Notes: generated by a model not told the origin, from the letters alone. 64,000 bases of DNA from Oreohelix idahoensis (GCA_024509875.1 JAMPIV010011341.1:248001-312000), one strand, 5' to 3'. Counted from the first letter of the stretch, positions 32,001-47,000 are shown. Program-made: numbers and translations.

Positions 32001-35000
32001 ATACCACAATTAAACATGACAAAGAGACACTATTATAAATATGACACTGTGCAAACAAACCAGACCTACACCCCTAATACACTAAAATGTGCAACGTGAA
32101 TTATGCAGGGCAGCCGATAGGGTCAGCTCTATGTGCCCGTGCTCCGGAACACAATTCCCCCTGCAACAGTTCTAAAATACAGTTTAGCACAATCTCTTTC
32201 CGCAATGTAAAAGAGAAAATCCTAACTCACCATCCTTTCCACCCGTAAAAAACGACAACACAATTATACTTCTACAAAGACATAATAAAAACAGCACTGT
32301 ATAGCATTACCAACCTGTTTCAGTAACAGGTGGCACCACTGTAACAGTTCAAAAATGGCTGCCAAAGACGTTCGGTTAAAACAACGTTATGTCATAGAAT
32401 TCCTCAATGCTGAAGTCGAGACCCCAATTCGCATCCACGAACGTTTGAAGAATGTTTATGGAGATTCAACAGTGGATGTTAGCACTGTCCGACGTTGGGT
32501 ACATCATTGTGACGAAGCTGAAGTAGGTCAATCCTCAATGGCTGACGCAAAGCGGACTGGCCGTCCGTCTACTGCAGTGACTCCACACAACATTCATCGA
32601 GTTGATGGCATCATTCATGGTGACCGTTGGGTAACACTGGATGAACTTTCTTCCATGTTGTCCATTAGTAAAGGCAGTGTCCAGAACATCATTAAAGACC
32701 TGGGTTATTCAAAAGTTTGTGCACGGTGGGTACCCAGAATGTTGACAGACAGACTAAAGAAACAAGGAAAACCATAGCCATCAACCTCCTGCACCGTTAC
32801 GAAACTGAAGGAGAAGAGTTTTTATCGAATATTGTGACAGGTGATGAGACTTGGGTTCATTTTTTTCCATCTGTTTGGACCACTGAAAGAAGATCTTTGC
32901 GGACATCACTTTGAAAACATCGAGACCCTTAAACGCGCCGTACGCCAGTGATTTAGGAAAAAGGACACAAATTTTTACCGTGCGGGGATACATGCCCTTG
33001 TGAGAAGATGGACAAAAACTGTAACAAATAACGGAGACTACATTGAGAAATAAATTTTTGAAGTTCAGACTTGGGGCTACATTTCAATGTGAATTTTATC
33101 TGTTTTCTTGCCTATTGAATGAAATTAAAAATTATGAGGCATTACTTTTTGACCTTCTCTCGTACAACACCACACAGGTTGGAGAAAGTACTCACCAACC
33201 AAATGGAAAAGAAGGAACAAGAGAATGATTACTAATCACACAATACTACAAAGTACAAAAGTACTAAAAGAAAGATAAGTACTGGATAATATATAATAAT
33301 AATATTACTATATTAAGACAGGTAACTATAAATAAATTTAATTGATGATCTCCGAAGGTCTGGGCTCCTCATGATGATGTTAATACCCACAGCTCCTTAG
33401 TCATTGACATAAAGTTATGAATATTGTCACTTAGGATGACCGCTGAGTGCTCTTAGCGCTATTATCTTCTCTTTCTTTGATCCTTAACCGCCGACCGTCA
33501 AAGCAGTCAGTGGCCATTACGCCTGGTGGCGTCTTGTAGGGCAACAACAAATTGATTCCACTTTGCTCGTAAATTTTGGGCCACATGCTGTACACATCTT
33601 CTTCTTCTTCTTCCATCCTTAGCCAAAGACCGACCAAGCAGTCTGTGGCCATTACGCCTTGCGGCGTCTTAGGGCAACAAGAAATTATCCGTTGTTCCGT
33701 TACGCCTAAAGGCGTTTATTGGTACAACAGAATATTAATTGTTGTTTCCGTAATTAATGTGGCTAGCAAGCGGATGATCAGTCCGCTGTTTGTACACATA
33801 GTGCTCATTAAAATAAACTAAAATAAAGCATATATGTTAACAAACTACAAAACTGTTAAGAAATAGCTAAGATACCCCCCTTAAAAATTTCAACTATTTT
33901 TCGATTGGTATGTTAAAATCCAAAAAAACTCAGATATTAAACCAATCAAAATTATTTTAGTATACAATCATTATCATATATTAACAAATGAAACAGCCAA
34001 ATTTCATAACTCAAGTTGTACTCACATTTGAGATATCTTGGGCTACAAAATACCCAAAAAAGCTAAAATTTGCCTAATTTTCACTGTTTTTCTGCCATAG
34101 ATTGCAAGTTTTTAGTATATACCTCAATGTTTTGTATTTTTTCAGTCATTTTGCTTGTATAAATGACCAGATATAGATATTAACTTATAATTCTGTGTTT
34201 TTCATTTTGGGGGTTTAACCTCCCCTTAAATTATGGATCCTTGTTGATGCTGACACAGGATTTACATATGATTTTAAAGTTACTTTGTTAAGGATACCCA
34301 AGCTTCCCCATTTGGTTTAGCTTATGATGTAGCTGTGAGACTAATAAAGTCTCATATTAATCAAGGTTATCGCCTACTTTTTAAAATAATTTTTACACTA
34401 GAGTACAACTTTTAAAGTTTTAAAAAAGGTGTTTGTATGGGAAATACAAACCAAGTTTTCTTGAAAACAAAAATCCTGACGGTTTGTGTTTTCAAGGAAA
34501 GGGAGCTTAGGGATAATGTTTCTATCAGTCTTATGTGAGCTCCAAGTAAGGTGATGTTAAGGATACTTTTGAACAGAATAAAACAGAAATCAGAAGAAAT
34601 CTTGTCAGAGGAACAGGCTGGCTTTAGACCAAAAAGAAGTACCTCAGAACAAATCTTCAATATTAGATTACTTATCGAAAAACATCTCCAACATCAACAC
34701 GATTTATACCATAACTTCATCAATTTCACAAAAATCGATCTTTGGCATGAAGGCTTAGCAAGTAAGAGAAAATTCAATTTTGATACCAACATTGTATCAT
34801 TGAAGCACTATAACAAGGACGAAGCAGTGCTGTTTTTTGCAAGCAACGAATTGGAGAAGTTTTCAAAACAACGTAGGAGTTCAGGGATGTATCCTGTTAA
34901 AAGATTATAAATCAAACCATATCTAATTGGAGGGCCCTGCTTTAAGATAGTGGATATTCAGAAGTTACTGAAAAGAACGAAAGTTAATGGGAAATTTAGA

Positions 35001-38000
35001 TGACAAGGTTGAAAAAGTTAAGCAGTCTAAATCACTTGTATTATCTAGTGAAACAATATAACACTCATATGGGTGGGGTAGATAAACTTGACCAATTAAT
35101 TAATAAATATAATGTTCTTAGGAAAACAAACAAATATTGGAAAACCTTGTTCTACCATTTTGACATTGCTAGGGTTAACAGCTATATAATTTTTCAAGAG
35201 TGGAGGAAGGATCATCCTGATGTTGAAGAACAAGAAAGACCTAACCATTACCATCAAACAGATTTTATGGAAGCACTAATTAAGGAATTGGGTGGACTTG
35301 AAAAGAATCAGAATATTCCTTCTTCACACAGTGCCATCAAAAATAAAATCAGCACCACACTCAGTTATACCAGAATATACCACTACAAGACAAAATTGTA
35401 AACATTGTTGAGCAAATCTAGGTACAGTTTATGTACATTTTTATGACAAGTCTGCAACTATTTTGACCTTGGATAATCAAATTGTAATCAATTACTGCTA
35501 CAAATACCACAGACACAGTTTATTCACCGTCTAACATACCGTAACTGATGTATAATATGTGTTGCTTTCATGCATTTTTATTGATTTTAAAGGTTATTTT
35601 GTAATGTCACCATAATCATGTACAAATGTCCAATTATTACCCCTTTCTACCTAATAATTAAATACATTTTTTAAATTATTTTTTTATGATCAGAATCGTC
35701 TAATTTTTTCAAACCATATACAAAATTGGACATACTTTTAAATAAGAGCCACTGTTTTGTACATTTTGCATTAGCTAGTTTTTTTTCCTTCTTTGAATAT
35801 TTCAGTGTATGTAAATTTTTATAATTTTTTCTGCATTTAATTAGGTAATTAACTTGTTACCACTCAACCAAGGTAAAACAAATCCCAAAATAACTACTAC
35901 TGTACTAAAGCCCATTAAATTTCAAACAACTTTGATATATAATACTGATAGGTTTAATATATTTTACATGCTTTTAAAAAATGTTACCTAAAAACCACAC
36001 AACAAGTCAAGAATTGAATAGAGTTAATACCATTAACATTTTTCTATCCTAAACAAAGCAGGAATGCCAGTCAAGAGAACTTTAAAATTAAATGACAAGT
36101 CTGTATATACCTTTTCCTTTCATCCCGCCACTTTTTAATATCTTCTTCAGACTCCATACTCCAAACCTTCTTAGCAATGCCTGACCTGTGTTGCTGAAAT
36201 AAACAAGATGAAAAGGTTCATAGCTCTAACATAACTAGATGGCTCAAAATATTAGGCAGAGCACTGCCGAGAGACCAGACATTAGATTGTTTTTGTTGAT
36301 CAGAATCAACGTCATTGCACTCTGGGCAAACCCATAGGTGCTGTCTCCCTTAGCAAATGTTGAAGGGTATTAAATAAAAAGCACAAATCAAAGCAATGTG
36401 AAATGGTCACTGACTTCTATTTTTAAAAGGAACTGTATTGTTTAAAAAAAAAATTTTTTTGTTTATATCCTACTGAGTGTCCATCTGTAAATGGGTACCA
36501 GACTCTGCTTTAGTCAGAGAAGTTCAAAGCAATGAGGATTGGAACTGGTCAACCCATCTTATAATGCTGGACCTAGTGTAGTGAAGTTTCTAAGACTTGA
36601 CTCCTGTTCAACAATATCTGCTTGTGGACCCTCTTTTAAACAACTTACTGGTGAACTAATGAATGCTAATAGTTAACTCTTAACGAATATTATGGTTTTC
36701 CCATGTTTGACGCAAGGAAATTTATGTTGCTTTGAATTTTCATATACAGTAACGTCTCAGCTGTTAGTGCACTGGCTTCCCAGCTCTCTAGTCCGCGGTT
36801 CGATCCCCAGTTGAGGTGGGATTTTTTAAAACTGCAAACGGCTCCGATCCAGCCCCATGAATTGGGTAACAGAGCAACTCTGGGAAGGTTAAAGGCAGGC
36901 AGCATGATGCTGATCACATATCCCGTGTGTCATATGGCCAAGAAAATAAGGGCCTAACACTATATTCCCAATACGCTCCAATGGGCATGTAATGGGATCC
37001 TTTACCATTCTAAAATCTCATTTTACGACGCTTCGTTTTATGGATTCACTTTTATGACAATTGGGAAAATAAAAATTGACATTTTTGTCTGCATCGTGTT
37101 GTGGCCTGGTTCTTGTCTCCAGTTACATGCTGCACGCAGTTTTTTGCTAGCTTTATTTCACTGTGTTTTAATTTCTTTGTTTATGTTGTGCTAAAAAAAA
37201 AGAAGCAAAACCATGTCTGTTCGTAAAAATGCAGATGGACATCCTACGCAAAGTGCAGTCAAATTAGCACATAAATCCACAAGTTCAGACACTATAATTT
37301 CCGTGGTTGAAGAATGGGGGCCGGTGAAACATGTGCTAATGTTTGTAGCTCGTTCAATTTAGCTCTGGTCACTGTTTCAACGATAATGGCCAACACTGAA
37401 ACAATAAAAGAATCGGTACAGAAAACAACAAAACTCTGCGCATCTAATGTAAGTGACACCAAAAGTTTCACTATTAAAAAACATGGAACAATTGCTTGCA
37501 TTATCTTAATGAACGGAGAATTACCATCGTGCAAAGTGCTGTTTCAAATTAGGCTAAGAGCTTATTTGATTACTTTCTGCAAAAAAAAAAAAGGCGGAAC
37601 GAAACATCTGCAGCTAGCAAAGGGTAGTTTGCTACATTCAGGAAGTGTTTCCTAATTCGTAATGTAAAAATGAACTGAGAGGATGCTAAATGCTGATGTC
37701 ACTCACGAGTTGTCTAAAACACCCAAGAAAATTATCGAGGAAGGTAAATTTCCCACCAGAACACTTGTATTAAGGATGTGTGGTACAAAATTTGGTCTGA
37801 CAGCAATAATGACAGCCAAGATTTTGAACAGGTGGTGATGTTTACAAATGAGATAAACAAATGGGCACTATCAGTTGGGCTTGACAATGTTCAACCTGAA
37901 GGCATCACTGAACTGTCTGCAGAGTCAGGCTCCGCCTCTGTCGAATGTAGAAACTACAGGAGTTAGCATATCACTTGACTGAGAGTAGCAAAAAGACGAT

Positions 38001-41000
38001 GAGGAAGAAGAATCATTTATCAAGCCACTGCAGATGAAGGATCTTCAGGATATTCTTGCAGCTACAGATGATGCAGCCCTGCATTTATGTGACACTGACC
38101 CCAACTGGGAGTGCAGTTCTACAGTAAAAAGAGGAATTAATGTCATGCTGCACCCTTACTATGAAATCCTGCAAGAGAGGAAAAAAATTCAAAGTAGATA
38201 ACACTGCATTTCTTTCTTTGAACTGCAGTCCGGACATTCTTCGGAAAAATAAAAAAGCATTTGAAATTTGTTTCTATTTATTTTTTCAATGTTTATAATA
38301 TGTATATGTTTTGTATAATTCAAAATGTTGATTAATGCACTTGTATAAATAAAAATACACATTAAAACAATTAAATTTAAAAAAACAAATGTTTATAAAT
38401 ATGTACAAATCAGAAAGTTATCCCATTTAAATACATTATAAAATGGATTTGTTTTATGACGATTCAATTTACAACTGAATTTTCAGGAACGTAACACCAT
38501 AGTAAAATGAGACTGCATTGTAGTTTAAGATTCACATCAACACATCCAGGAAAAAACGGACAGACTTAATAAGTTTAGCCAGCAGGTGGGCTTGAACATC
38601 AATTTAAGGAAGTCAGAGGTCACGACGCTCAATGTGAGCAACCCTGAGCCCATATCAGTAAGGAATCAGCAACTGGTACAGACAGACACCTTCACATATC
38701 TAGGATGCATAGTAGCACCAGACGGCGGGGCAGGCAAAGACATCAACATCAGAATGAATAAGGCAAGAACAGCCTTTTTTAGCCTAAACAACATCTGGAA
38801 GTCCTCTCAATACAGCACAAGCACAAAATTAAGATTATATCAGAGCTGTGTGCTTTCCGTGCTTCTCTATGGTGCAGAATGCTGGAGAGTTAGAGAGAAG
38901 GAAATGTCGAAATTGTCCTCTTTTCACACAACATGCCTAAGAAAAATTCTCAGAATCTTTTGGCCGAATACCATCACCAACCAAGATCTGCTTACTCGGA
39001 GCAAGCAAGAGGACATGCACACCATCATAGCTGGCAGACGCTGGAGCTGGGTTGGCCATGTCCTCAGAAGAGACCCCGATGCCATCACAAGAACAGCTAT
39101 GCTTTGGACCCCTGAAGGAAAATGAAAGAGAGGCCGACCAAAAACAACCTGGCGGAGGACTGTGGAGGCTAAGATGCAAAAAATGAACCAGAGTTGGGGC
39201 ACTGTACGAAGGATGGCCACCGACCGAACAAAGTGGAATCAATTTATTGTTGCCCTACAAGACGCCAATAGGCGTGATGGCCACTGACTGCTTTGACGGT
39301 CGGCGGCTAAGGATCAAAGAAGAAGAAGAAGTAGTTTAAGAATTGCCACTTTCAATGGTTTTACAGTATGGTTATGTTACACATCAACATTTGGAAGTCT
39401 TCCCAGTACAGCACAAACACCAAATTAAGACTGTATGAGAGCTGTGTACTTTCTGTGCTTCTCTATGGTGCGGAATGTTGGAGAGTAAAGTAGTTTAAGA
39501 ATTGCCACTTTCAATGCTGAGATGCAAAGAATTTTACAGTGGCCGCCGACCGAGCAAAGTGGAATCAATGTTAGACGCCACATAGGCCGCTGAAATACGG
39601 TTGGCGGTTATGGATCAAAGAAGAAGAAGATGTTACACATAGCTGTAAAATACCACAATAAAAAATTAGGACAAAATAAAAAAACTTAATTGAAATATAT
39701 CTGCCCCAAAAACTAGCCTCCTGTCACGAGCACCTGGGAAAATCAACCCAAACACTATAGCCTCTTGTTCTTTAGAAGCTAAAATCAGTTTTATCTGCCT
39801 AACAATTATCTTAAGAAGGATCTACACAGCTATCTACTCTGAATGGAATATATTACTAAATATTTTTTCCCAAGCAAACTTGGCTTCACTTGTTAGTGAG
39901 GAACTGCCAAGTTAAAATATAAAAAAATTTTTTTTCTTTAATTGTCACAGAAAATGGCTGGTACAAAAGATCTCAAACATTGGTTGCATGCAGAGTTAAG
40001 GTGTTCTTCTTCTTCGTTCACCCTCAGATGTCAACTTGAATAAGTTCAAAGAATGCAGTGGTCAGCCTGACTCTGTTGATACCTCCGTAGATTTTCTCCA
40101 GGAATGATACTGGTGATGGCCATATGCGTTTTCTCTGTTCCTCATATGTTGAGCACCTTTGAAGCAGATGTTCGGCAGTCATTTTATCAGTGCCACTCAT
40201 CAGTAGTTCCTATCTTTAATTTGTTGAATAGACGGTATCTCAATCTGTTATGATCTGTGTGAAGTCCGAAGATTACCACTTGTTCACTTCTGCTGAGCTG
40301 GTAATACGGATCATTTTTGTGTGTGGCCTGGATGCTCTTCTTCCCACTTGCGCCTGTGCCTGCGCTTGATAAAACTCTTGGACTCCTCATAGGTTATATT
40401 TGTGTCCAGCTGAGGAAGTTTTCCCCCTTCCTTTGCCAATCTGTCAGCCTCTTCATTTCCAGGGATGTTGCAGTGAGAAGGGATCCACTGTATCACGACT
40501 CTTTTGTTTTACTGACATAGTCTGTGAAGTGTTACTCTTGGGTCATCCAGTTCAGCATTACTTTGACTTTTCAGCGTTGTAATCACTGACAGCACATCTG
40601 AGAAGATAGCTACTGGTCTCTCTGAGCTTTCTTCTGTCAATAGAATTTCTGATGCAGTTTTTAAGGCCTCTGCCTCTGCTCTGAAGTTACTTGAAAATTT
40701 CCCTGTTGTGACTGCTTTCTTTTTTTGTGTGCCATTGCTTAAGTTCAGGAAGACTCCTCCACCATCTTTTGTTGCATTAGCTGCTGATCCATCTATGTAT
40801 GCATGGATCCAGGTGTTGCTTGGGTAATGTTTCTCTATATATTTTGTGGTTAGGACTCTCCTTTCTGTTTCATTTTGGCTATTCTTTCTCTTAATACCAG
40901 GAATAATTTCTATCATTTCAGGGAAGCACTGTTGTTTCCAAATTGGTAGCTTGTGTGCAGTACATTTTGGCGTAGCTGTTGATATTGCATTTATGGGGTC

Positions 41001-44000
41001 TGCTCTCATCTTTGTTTTGACTGTCTCTACAAAGTTGCTTCACTTCAATCTTCGCCTTCCAAGTCCATTTATTCTCTGGTGCATTGGGTGGTCTTTCAGC
41101 CTCCTGAATTTCTCGGCTTGTTGCTGGGCTCTGCTATCTCTTCTATCCTCCATAGGCTGGAGGTGAGTAACCTTTTCCAACTCTTTTGTGGGTGTTGACT
41201 TCATGCCCCCTGTTATGATTCTCAATGCTTGGTTTTGGGTTCTGTTTATTTTGTCAAAGTTAGACTTAGCTGCCGTTGACCATGCTGCAGTATATTGCTT
41301 CTTTAGTACTCTCTCGTCTGCTCCCCAACCCGTGCCAGCAAGTTTTTTAATGATTGCCATTTTCTGCCTTGCTCTTGTCCTGTTTTTCTCATTCTGGGTT
41401 TTCCAAGTAAACGGCGATCAAAGGTAATGCTTAGGTAGTTTGGGTTTTCATCCAGTTGTAGATTTTTCCCATTTAGCACCAATTTGGAGATCTGTGGTTT
41501 GTTTGAGAGAGAAAACACTGTATATGATGTTTTCCCTTCATTTATCTTTACTAGCCATGCCTTGGCCCACTCCTCCAATGATGTTAGGGCTTGCTGCATC
41601 CGAATGCTTGCCGTAGTGATATATTCCTGAGATCCACAGCGCTAAGCCGTCTGCAAAGGAGGCATTGTGGGTTCTTCTTGGAATATTCTCTGAAATGTCA
41701 TTAATATATGTGAGGAACAACGTGGGTGACAGGACTCCCCCTTGGGGAACACCCTGCTCCAATACCATCTTCCTACTGGTCTGTCCTTGTAGTTGGACTC
41801 TGGCAGTTCTATTCTCAAGATAGTGGCTGATCCATTTGAACATTCTCCCACACACTTCACTTCTTTGCAGCTTGACTTTCAGTCCATCTTTCCACACTTT
41901 GTCAAATGCTTTTTCTAAGTCCACCCAAACCCCCAGCGTCCTCAATTTTCTGAGTTATTAAAGTGGAGGTATTCAAATGATGCCAGATTTGGCAACAAAT
42001 CAGATACTACTATATTCTTACCATACTCATATGTAGATGAACCAACTTTGGTGCTGCAATGAAGGGGCAGTCCTTGAATGAGCACTGCAGAATAAAACAA
42101 GATACAAATTAACTCACTAACATTTAGAATATGCATTCAGACATCCTTCTAGAATAAGCGCATGTAAAAATGATGCAGTGTGTAATAAAAAAAATGACGT
42201 GTGATGTTCTGAGGTATTTGTAATATCAGCATCTGACTGGCACAGTGGTTAGAGTTGCTGGCCGCTTGTGGGTTTGAAACACAGTGGTTTTAAGATCCAG
42301 TGTTCTTTCCTTCTTTGGTCCATGACTGCTGACTGTCAAAGCAATCAGTGACTATAACGCCTGGTGGTGTCTTGTAGTGCAGCAACAAACTGTCTCCACT
42401 TTGCTCAGTCGGCAGCCATCCTTCATATGGTGTCCCAGCTCTGGTTCATGCCTTCGCTTTCCTTCTGGAGTCCATAGCACAGCAGTTCTGGTGATGGTGT
42501 CAGGGCCTCATCTGGGGATGTGGTCAACCCAACTGCAGAGATTACACGCTATGATGGTGTGCAATGGCAAGAAAAGTCAAAAGCATTTTTTTTAGGCAAG
42601 ATGTGTGGAAAGAGGACAGTTTGGACATTTCTTTGTCTGTTACTCTCCAGCATTCTTTCTGCACCATACAGAAATTACACGGCTCTCGTATAATTTTAAC
42701 GTAATGTTTGTACTGTACTGGGAAGAATTCTAGATGTTATTTACATTGGTGAAGGATATTCTGGCTTTATTCATTCGGTTACTGATATCTCTGCCTGTTC
42801 TGCCATGCAGTGTTTCTATGCTTCTTAAGTACGTAAATGCATTGAATCCAGATTGGAAGAGCAACATTTGTTCAAAGCGGCCAAGTATAGTGATCTGGCC
42901 GCGGATCTGAGACACGATGGGTTCACTGCAAGGATTATGGCTGTTGAGGTGGGTGCAAGACGGCTCGTGGCTGCATAAGTGTATGATTTATTGAAACTGT
43001 TGGGGCTGAGGGGACAGTCGAGAACAAGGGCACTGAAGAGACCTAGTGAAACTGCGGAAAAGGGATCATGCTGGCTGTGGAACAACCGCAATGGGCTATG
43101 GAACTCGAGACAGTAAACTCTAACCCCACCTGCGTTACAGGAAACATTCAGAAAGTGGCAAAATTTTTCTAAGTCCGCAATACATTGAGTTTTTCGTTGT
43201 ATTCGTGAAAGGACAGTTGGTTACAGGGAACACGCGGCGTATATTATAGGAGGTGTCTGGCGCAAGTAGATTTCAGTTGCTAGCGCGCAGTGGCTTCAAG
43301 CCTTGTTGGCTTTGCGCAGGTGGGTCAGTGTCTGTCCCTAGTCGTGGTGTGCTGTGGCACAATAATTTATTTTCAACATAAGGGTTACTTTCACAATTGC
43401 CTCCGGCTGGCAGAATTGTGGATTTTAACTGATTCCGTACGTAATTATTTTCAGCTCTGGACGGAATTATTTTTAAGCCCCAAAAATTTACACATACATA
43501 ATTTACGTTTACTGACAATGTGTGTCTAATCATGAGTTAAGTATAACATATTATATATCAAATTAAAGTACATTGGATGAACAATATAAATCCATATGCC
43601 TTTCTAGCTAATTTTATGTTATGTTTATGTTATAACAGATAACATGTACACGGAAAAAAAGATAACTTGAAATTTTGAACAAAAATTTTCGACTTACGTA
43701 AGGCTTGTAACATAAATTGTTATCACAATACAGTTTCACTGCTCTCTTTGTGCAGGTAATCCATTTAGAAACACAGAAAAAGTAAGAAAGTTATGGTTGA
43801 TCACACAGTTTGTTCACTGTTCACATATTAGTAACATATCCTGTGTGTTTTTCGGCCATTATGGCGATACGACAAAACACGATTAAAGATGAAGATAAAT
43901 GTGAAAAAATCCGTTCAAACGCAAATAAAAGACGTTGAAGCTTGTTTAAATTTGCTCAGTTTTGTGTTTACTTCCGTTCGAGATAAATTCCGGGCAGTAT

Positions 44001-47000
44001 AAAATATCAGAATAGAAAGAAACAATGAAATAAATCAGCGTCTTTTAAAAGATCTTACGTCTACAGCGTTCGGCCTTTGCGTCTATTATTAGATCTTGCG
44101 TACGGAATCAGTTAAAGCTCCAACCAAGGTGGAGTGGGTTCATTTTCTACATAAGACAACAGGAGGCGGAGACACTTGTGAGTCATGACCCAGGTGCCCC
44201 CCTTTTTTACAGTGTAATGGAGAATAAAGAGCAGAACCACTTGTTCATGGGGGACTACTTCTGATGATCAGATTGCCTCCTGTTGTATTGCTCTGTATAG
44301 TTTCCTATCATAGCTGCTTGGTCAAACCAGTGACAATCGGGAAAAGACCGATGGACTTCTGGAAAGACAGATGACACTGGGAAGACTAGAAACCGGCTGA
44401 CCGGGTTGGCACCACGTAAGCTGTATACAATTGCTACAGGACCTAAAAATGATAGATGCCCCCAGGATTCACCGAAAGGGGGGGGGGAGAATGATGAATC
44501 CACAGGCACCTCATTGGAATCGACCAGACCCGTTACATGGACTTCGAGCGCTGAACAATGGTTGGAATTTCCATGTGCCTGTGGTAGGAAATTCTCTACT
44601 CAGAGAGGAATGAAAATCCACAGAACGAAAAAGGGGTGTGGGAGTTCATCAGGGGTAGATCAACAGCGCACTGTCTCAATGGGTAAGAAGAACTCAGCCA
44701 GGAGTCAATCTACAGTGCCGAGTACATTCAAGTTGATCTGTGTGATGATGATCTCACACACTTCTTGGGCGGGAAGAGAGATACAATCAAGTTTCCACCT
44801 GCCAGTGCAAAAGGGCTTTGGGAACAGCTGGATGAAGCCTTGGAACTTAAATCATATGGATCTGATGACGCCTCGTAAATTTCTAAAGTGATTTCTGCCC
44901 ACTGGAATTTATCTGGTTCTTTCCATCAGTTTAACACTGCTGATCTTGTCAGACCATTTTACTCCTTCCATTCTGATTCTTCAATTGTCCACATCACCAG
45001 ACAATAGATCAGAAAAAGTGAAAACCATCACAACAAAAGTATAATAAATGCACACAACACGGTAGAACCTTATATCTAACGGCAAGATCAAGAGTTTAAA
45101 ACAACTAAATACAAGATGAGCTAACCTTGATGTGGCCATCCACGTGTTCCTGGTATTTGTCTGCAGTCTTGAACCCACGGTCACAGATGTCACAGCAGTA
45201 CACATTCTTTTCTGGAAGATCTCTCTTGTCGACTTTCTGCTGTTTAATAGAACAAATTAACAAAAAACTGCAGATTAAAATTCCATAAAAAATGCTACAC
45301 TAAACAGTAAAAAAAAGCAAATTTGTTAGGTAATCAGTCAGATGGAAGATATTATTATAAGCAGAATATAACTGGTGTCAGCGTCATCAAGTTCCTGGGG
45401 CCTCTTGACAGACAAAGACAGAATAAGATGACTGCACCCCCAGACATGTCATGTAAGGTGACTAATATAAAGTTGTGCATGTGACTGGCAACTTCATCAT
45501 GTTAAACAAACTGCCACACAAACTATAAGACCATGTGACTGGCAACTTCATCATGTTAAACAAACTGCCACACAAACTATAAGACCATGTGACTGGCAAC
45601 TTCATCATGTTAAACAAACTGCCACACAAACTATAAGACCATGTGACTGGCTACATCATCATGTTAAACAAACTGCCATACAAACTACAAGACCGTGTGA
45701 CTGGCAACTTCATCATGTTAAACAAACTGCCACACAAACTACAAGACCATGCGACTGGCAACTTAATCATGTTAAACAAAATGCCACACAAACTAGAAGA
45801 ACCTGTGACTGGCAACTTCATCATGTTAAACAAACTGCCACACAAACTACAAGACCATGTGACTGGCAACTTCATCATGTTAAAACAAACTGCCACACAA
45901 ACTACAAGACCATGTGACTGGCAACTTCATCATGTTAAAACAAACTGCCACACAAACTACAAGACCATGTGACTGGCAACTTCATCATGTTAAACAAACT
46001 GCCACACAAACTACAAGACCATGTGACTGGCAACTTAATCATGTTAAAAAAATGCCACACAAACTGCAAGACCATGTGACTGACAACTTAATCATGTTAA
46101 ACAAACTGCCACACAAACTACAAGACCATGTGACTGGCAACTTCATCATGTTAAAACAAACTGCCATACAAACTACAAGACCATGTGACTGGCAACTTCA
46201 TCATGTTAAAACAAACTGCCACACAAACTACAAGACCATGTGACTGGCAACTTAACTCTTACTATACGTGAGCTAAAACCGCGTTTTTACGCGCTAGTTT
46301 AGCTATCGTTACCGTCGCATGCCACTTGAACTGGCGAGCCATAAAATTGGTACTAAACCCGCGCCACTTCACTGGGCTTGCCGGATAGTAAGAGTTAATC
46401 ATGTTAAACAAACTGCCACACAAACTACAAGACCATGTGACTGGCTACATCATCATGTTAAACAAACTGCCAAAGAAACTACAAGACCATGTGACTGGCT
46501 ACATCATCATGTTAAACAAACTGCCACACGAACTACAAGACCATGTGACTGGCTACATCATCATGTTAAACAAACTGCCACACAAACTACAAGACCATGT
46601 GACTGGCACCTTAATCATGTTAAACAAACTGCCACAGAAACTACAAGACCATGTGACTGGCAACTTAATCATGTTAAACAAAATGCCACACAAACTACAA
46701 GACCATGTGACTGGCAACTTCATCATGTTAAACAAACTGCCACACAAACTACAAGACCATGTGACTGGTGCAAGTTTCCTGCAAGGGGGACCAGTTGTAG
46801 TGGTGGCTCCACACTCTGTAAGGAAGGCACAGGAAAATGACGATTGTCAGTGTTAACCAAAAGTTTCTATACTTGAATGAATACTGTAATACAGTTAATG
46901 TCAGACTCTTGACAGTGCAAGTGTAAGATTATGATGACTCTCAGTGTTAACTAAGAAGTTTCTATACTTGAATGAATACTGTAATACAGTTAATATCAGA

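Larger units (their letters stand above)
45430..46835 (+). repeat. Family J repeat blown up by a 54-bp minisatellite
   Basis: 45,445-45,485 is the left part of family J (CAGACATGTCATGTAAGGTG) and 46,768-46,835 its right part (AGTTTCCTGCAAGGGGGACC, GTGGTGGCTCCA). The central GGCAACTTCATCATGTTAAA block has multiplied between them (about 21 units of 54 bp). Confidence 0.9.

Noticed and set aside
32355..32777. Host gene of SETMAR type
   Set aside because: Only the mariner DNA-binding half is present, with no SET domain. A frameshift and loss of the catalytic core follow.
44406..44891. Host C2H2 zinc-finger gene
   Set aside because: A single atypical finger in a context typical of LINE N-termini, followed by non-protein-like sequence.
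45643..46856. Repeat proteins with MLNKLPHKLQDHVTG
   Set aside because: Translations of the 54-bp minisatellite of repeat J. A-run indels shift the frame, and the MITE interrupts it.
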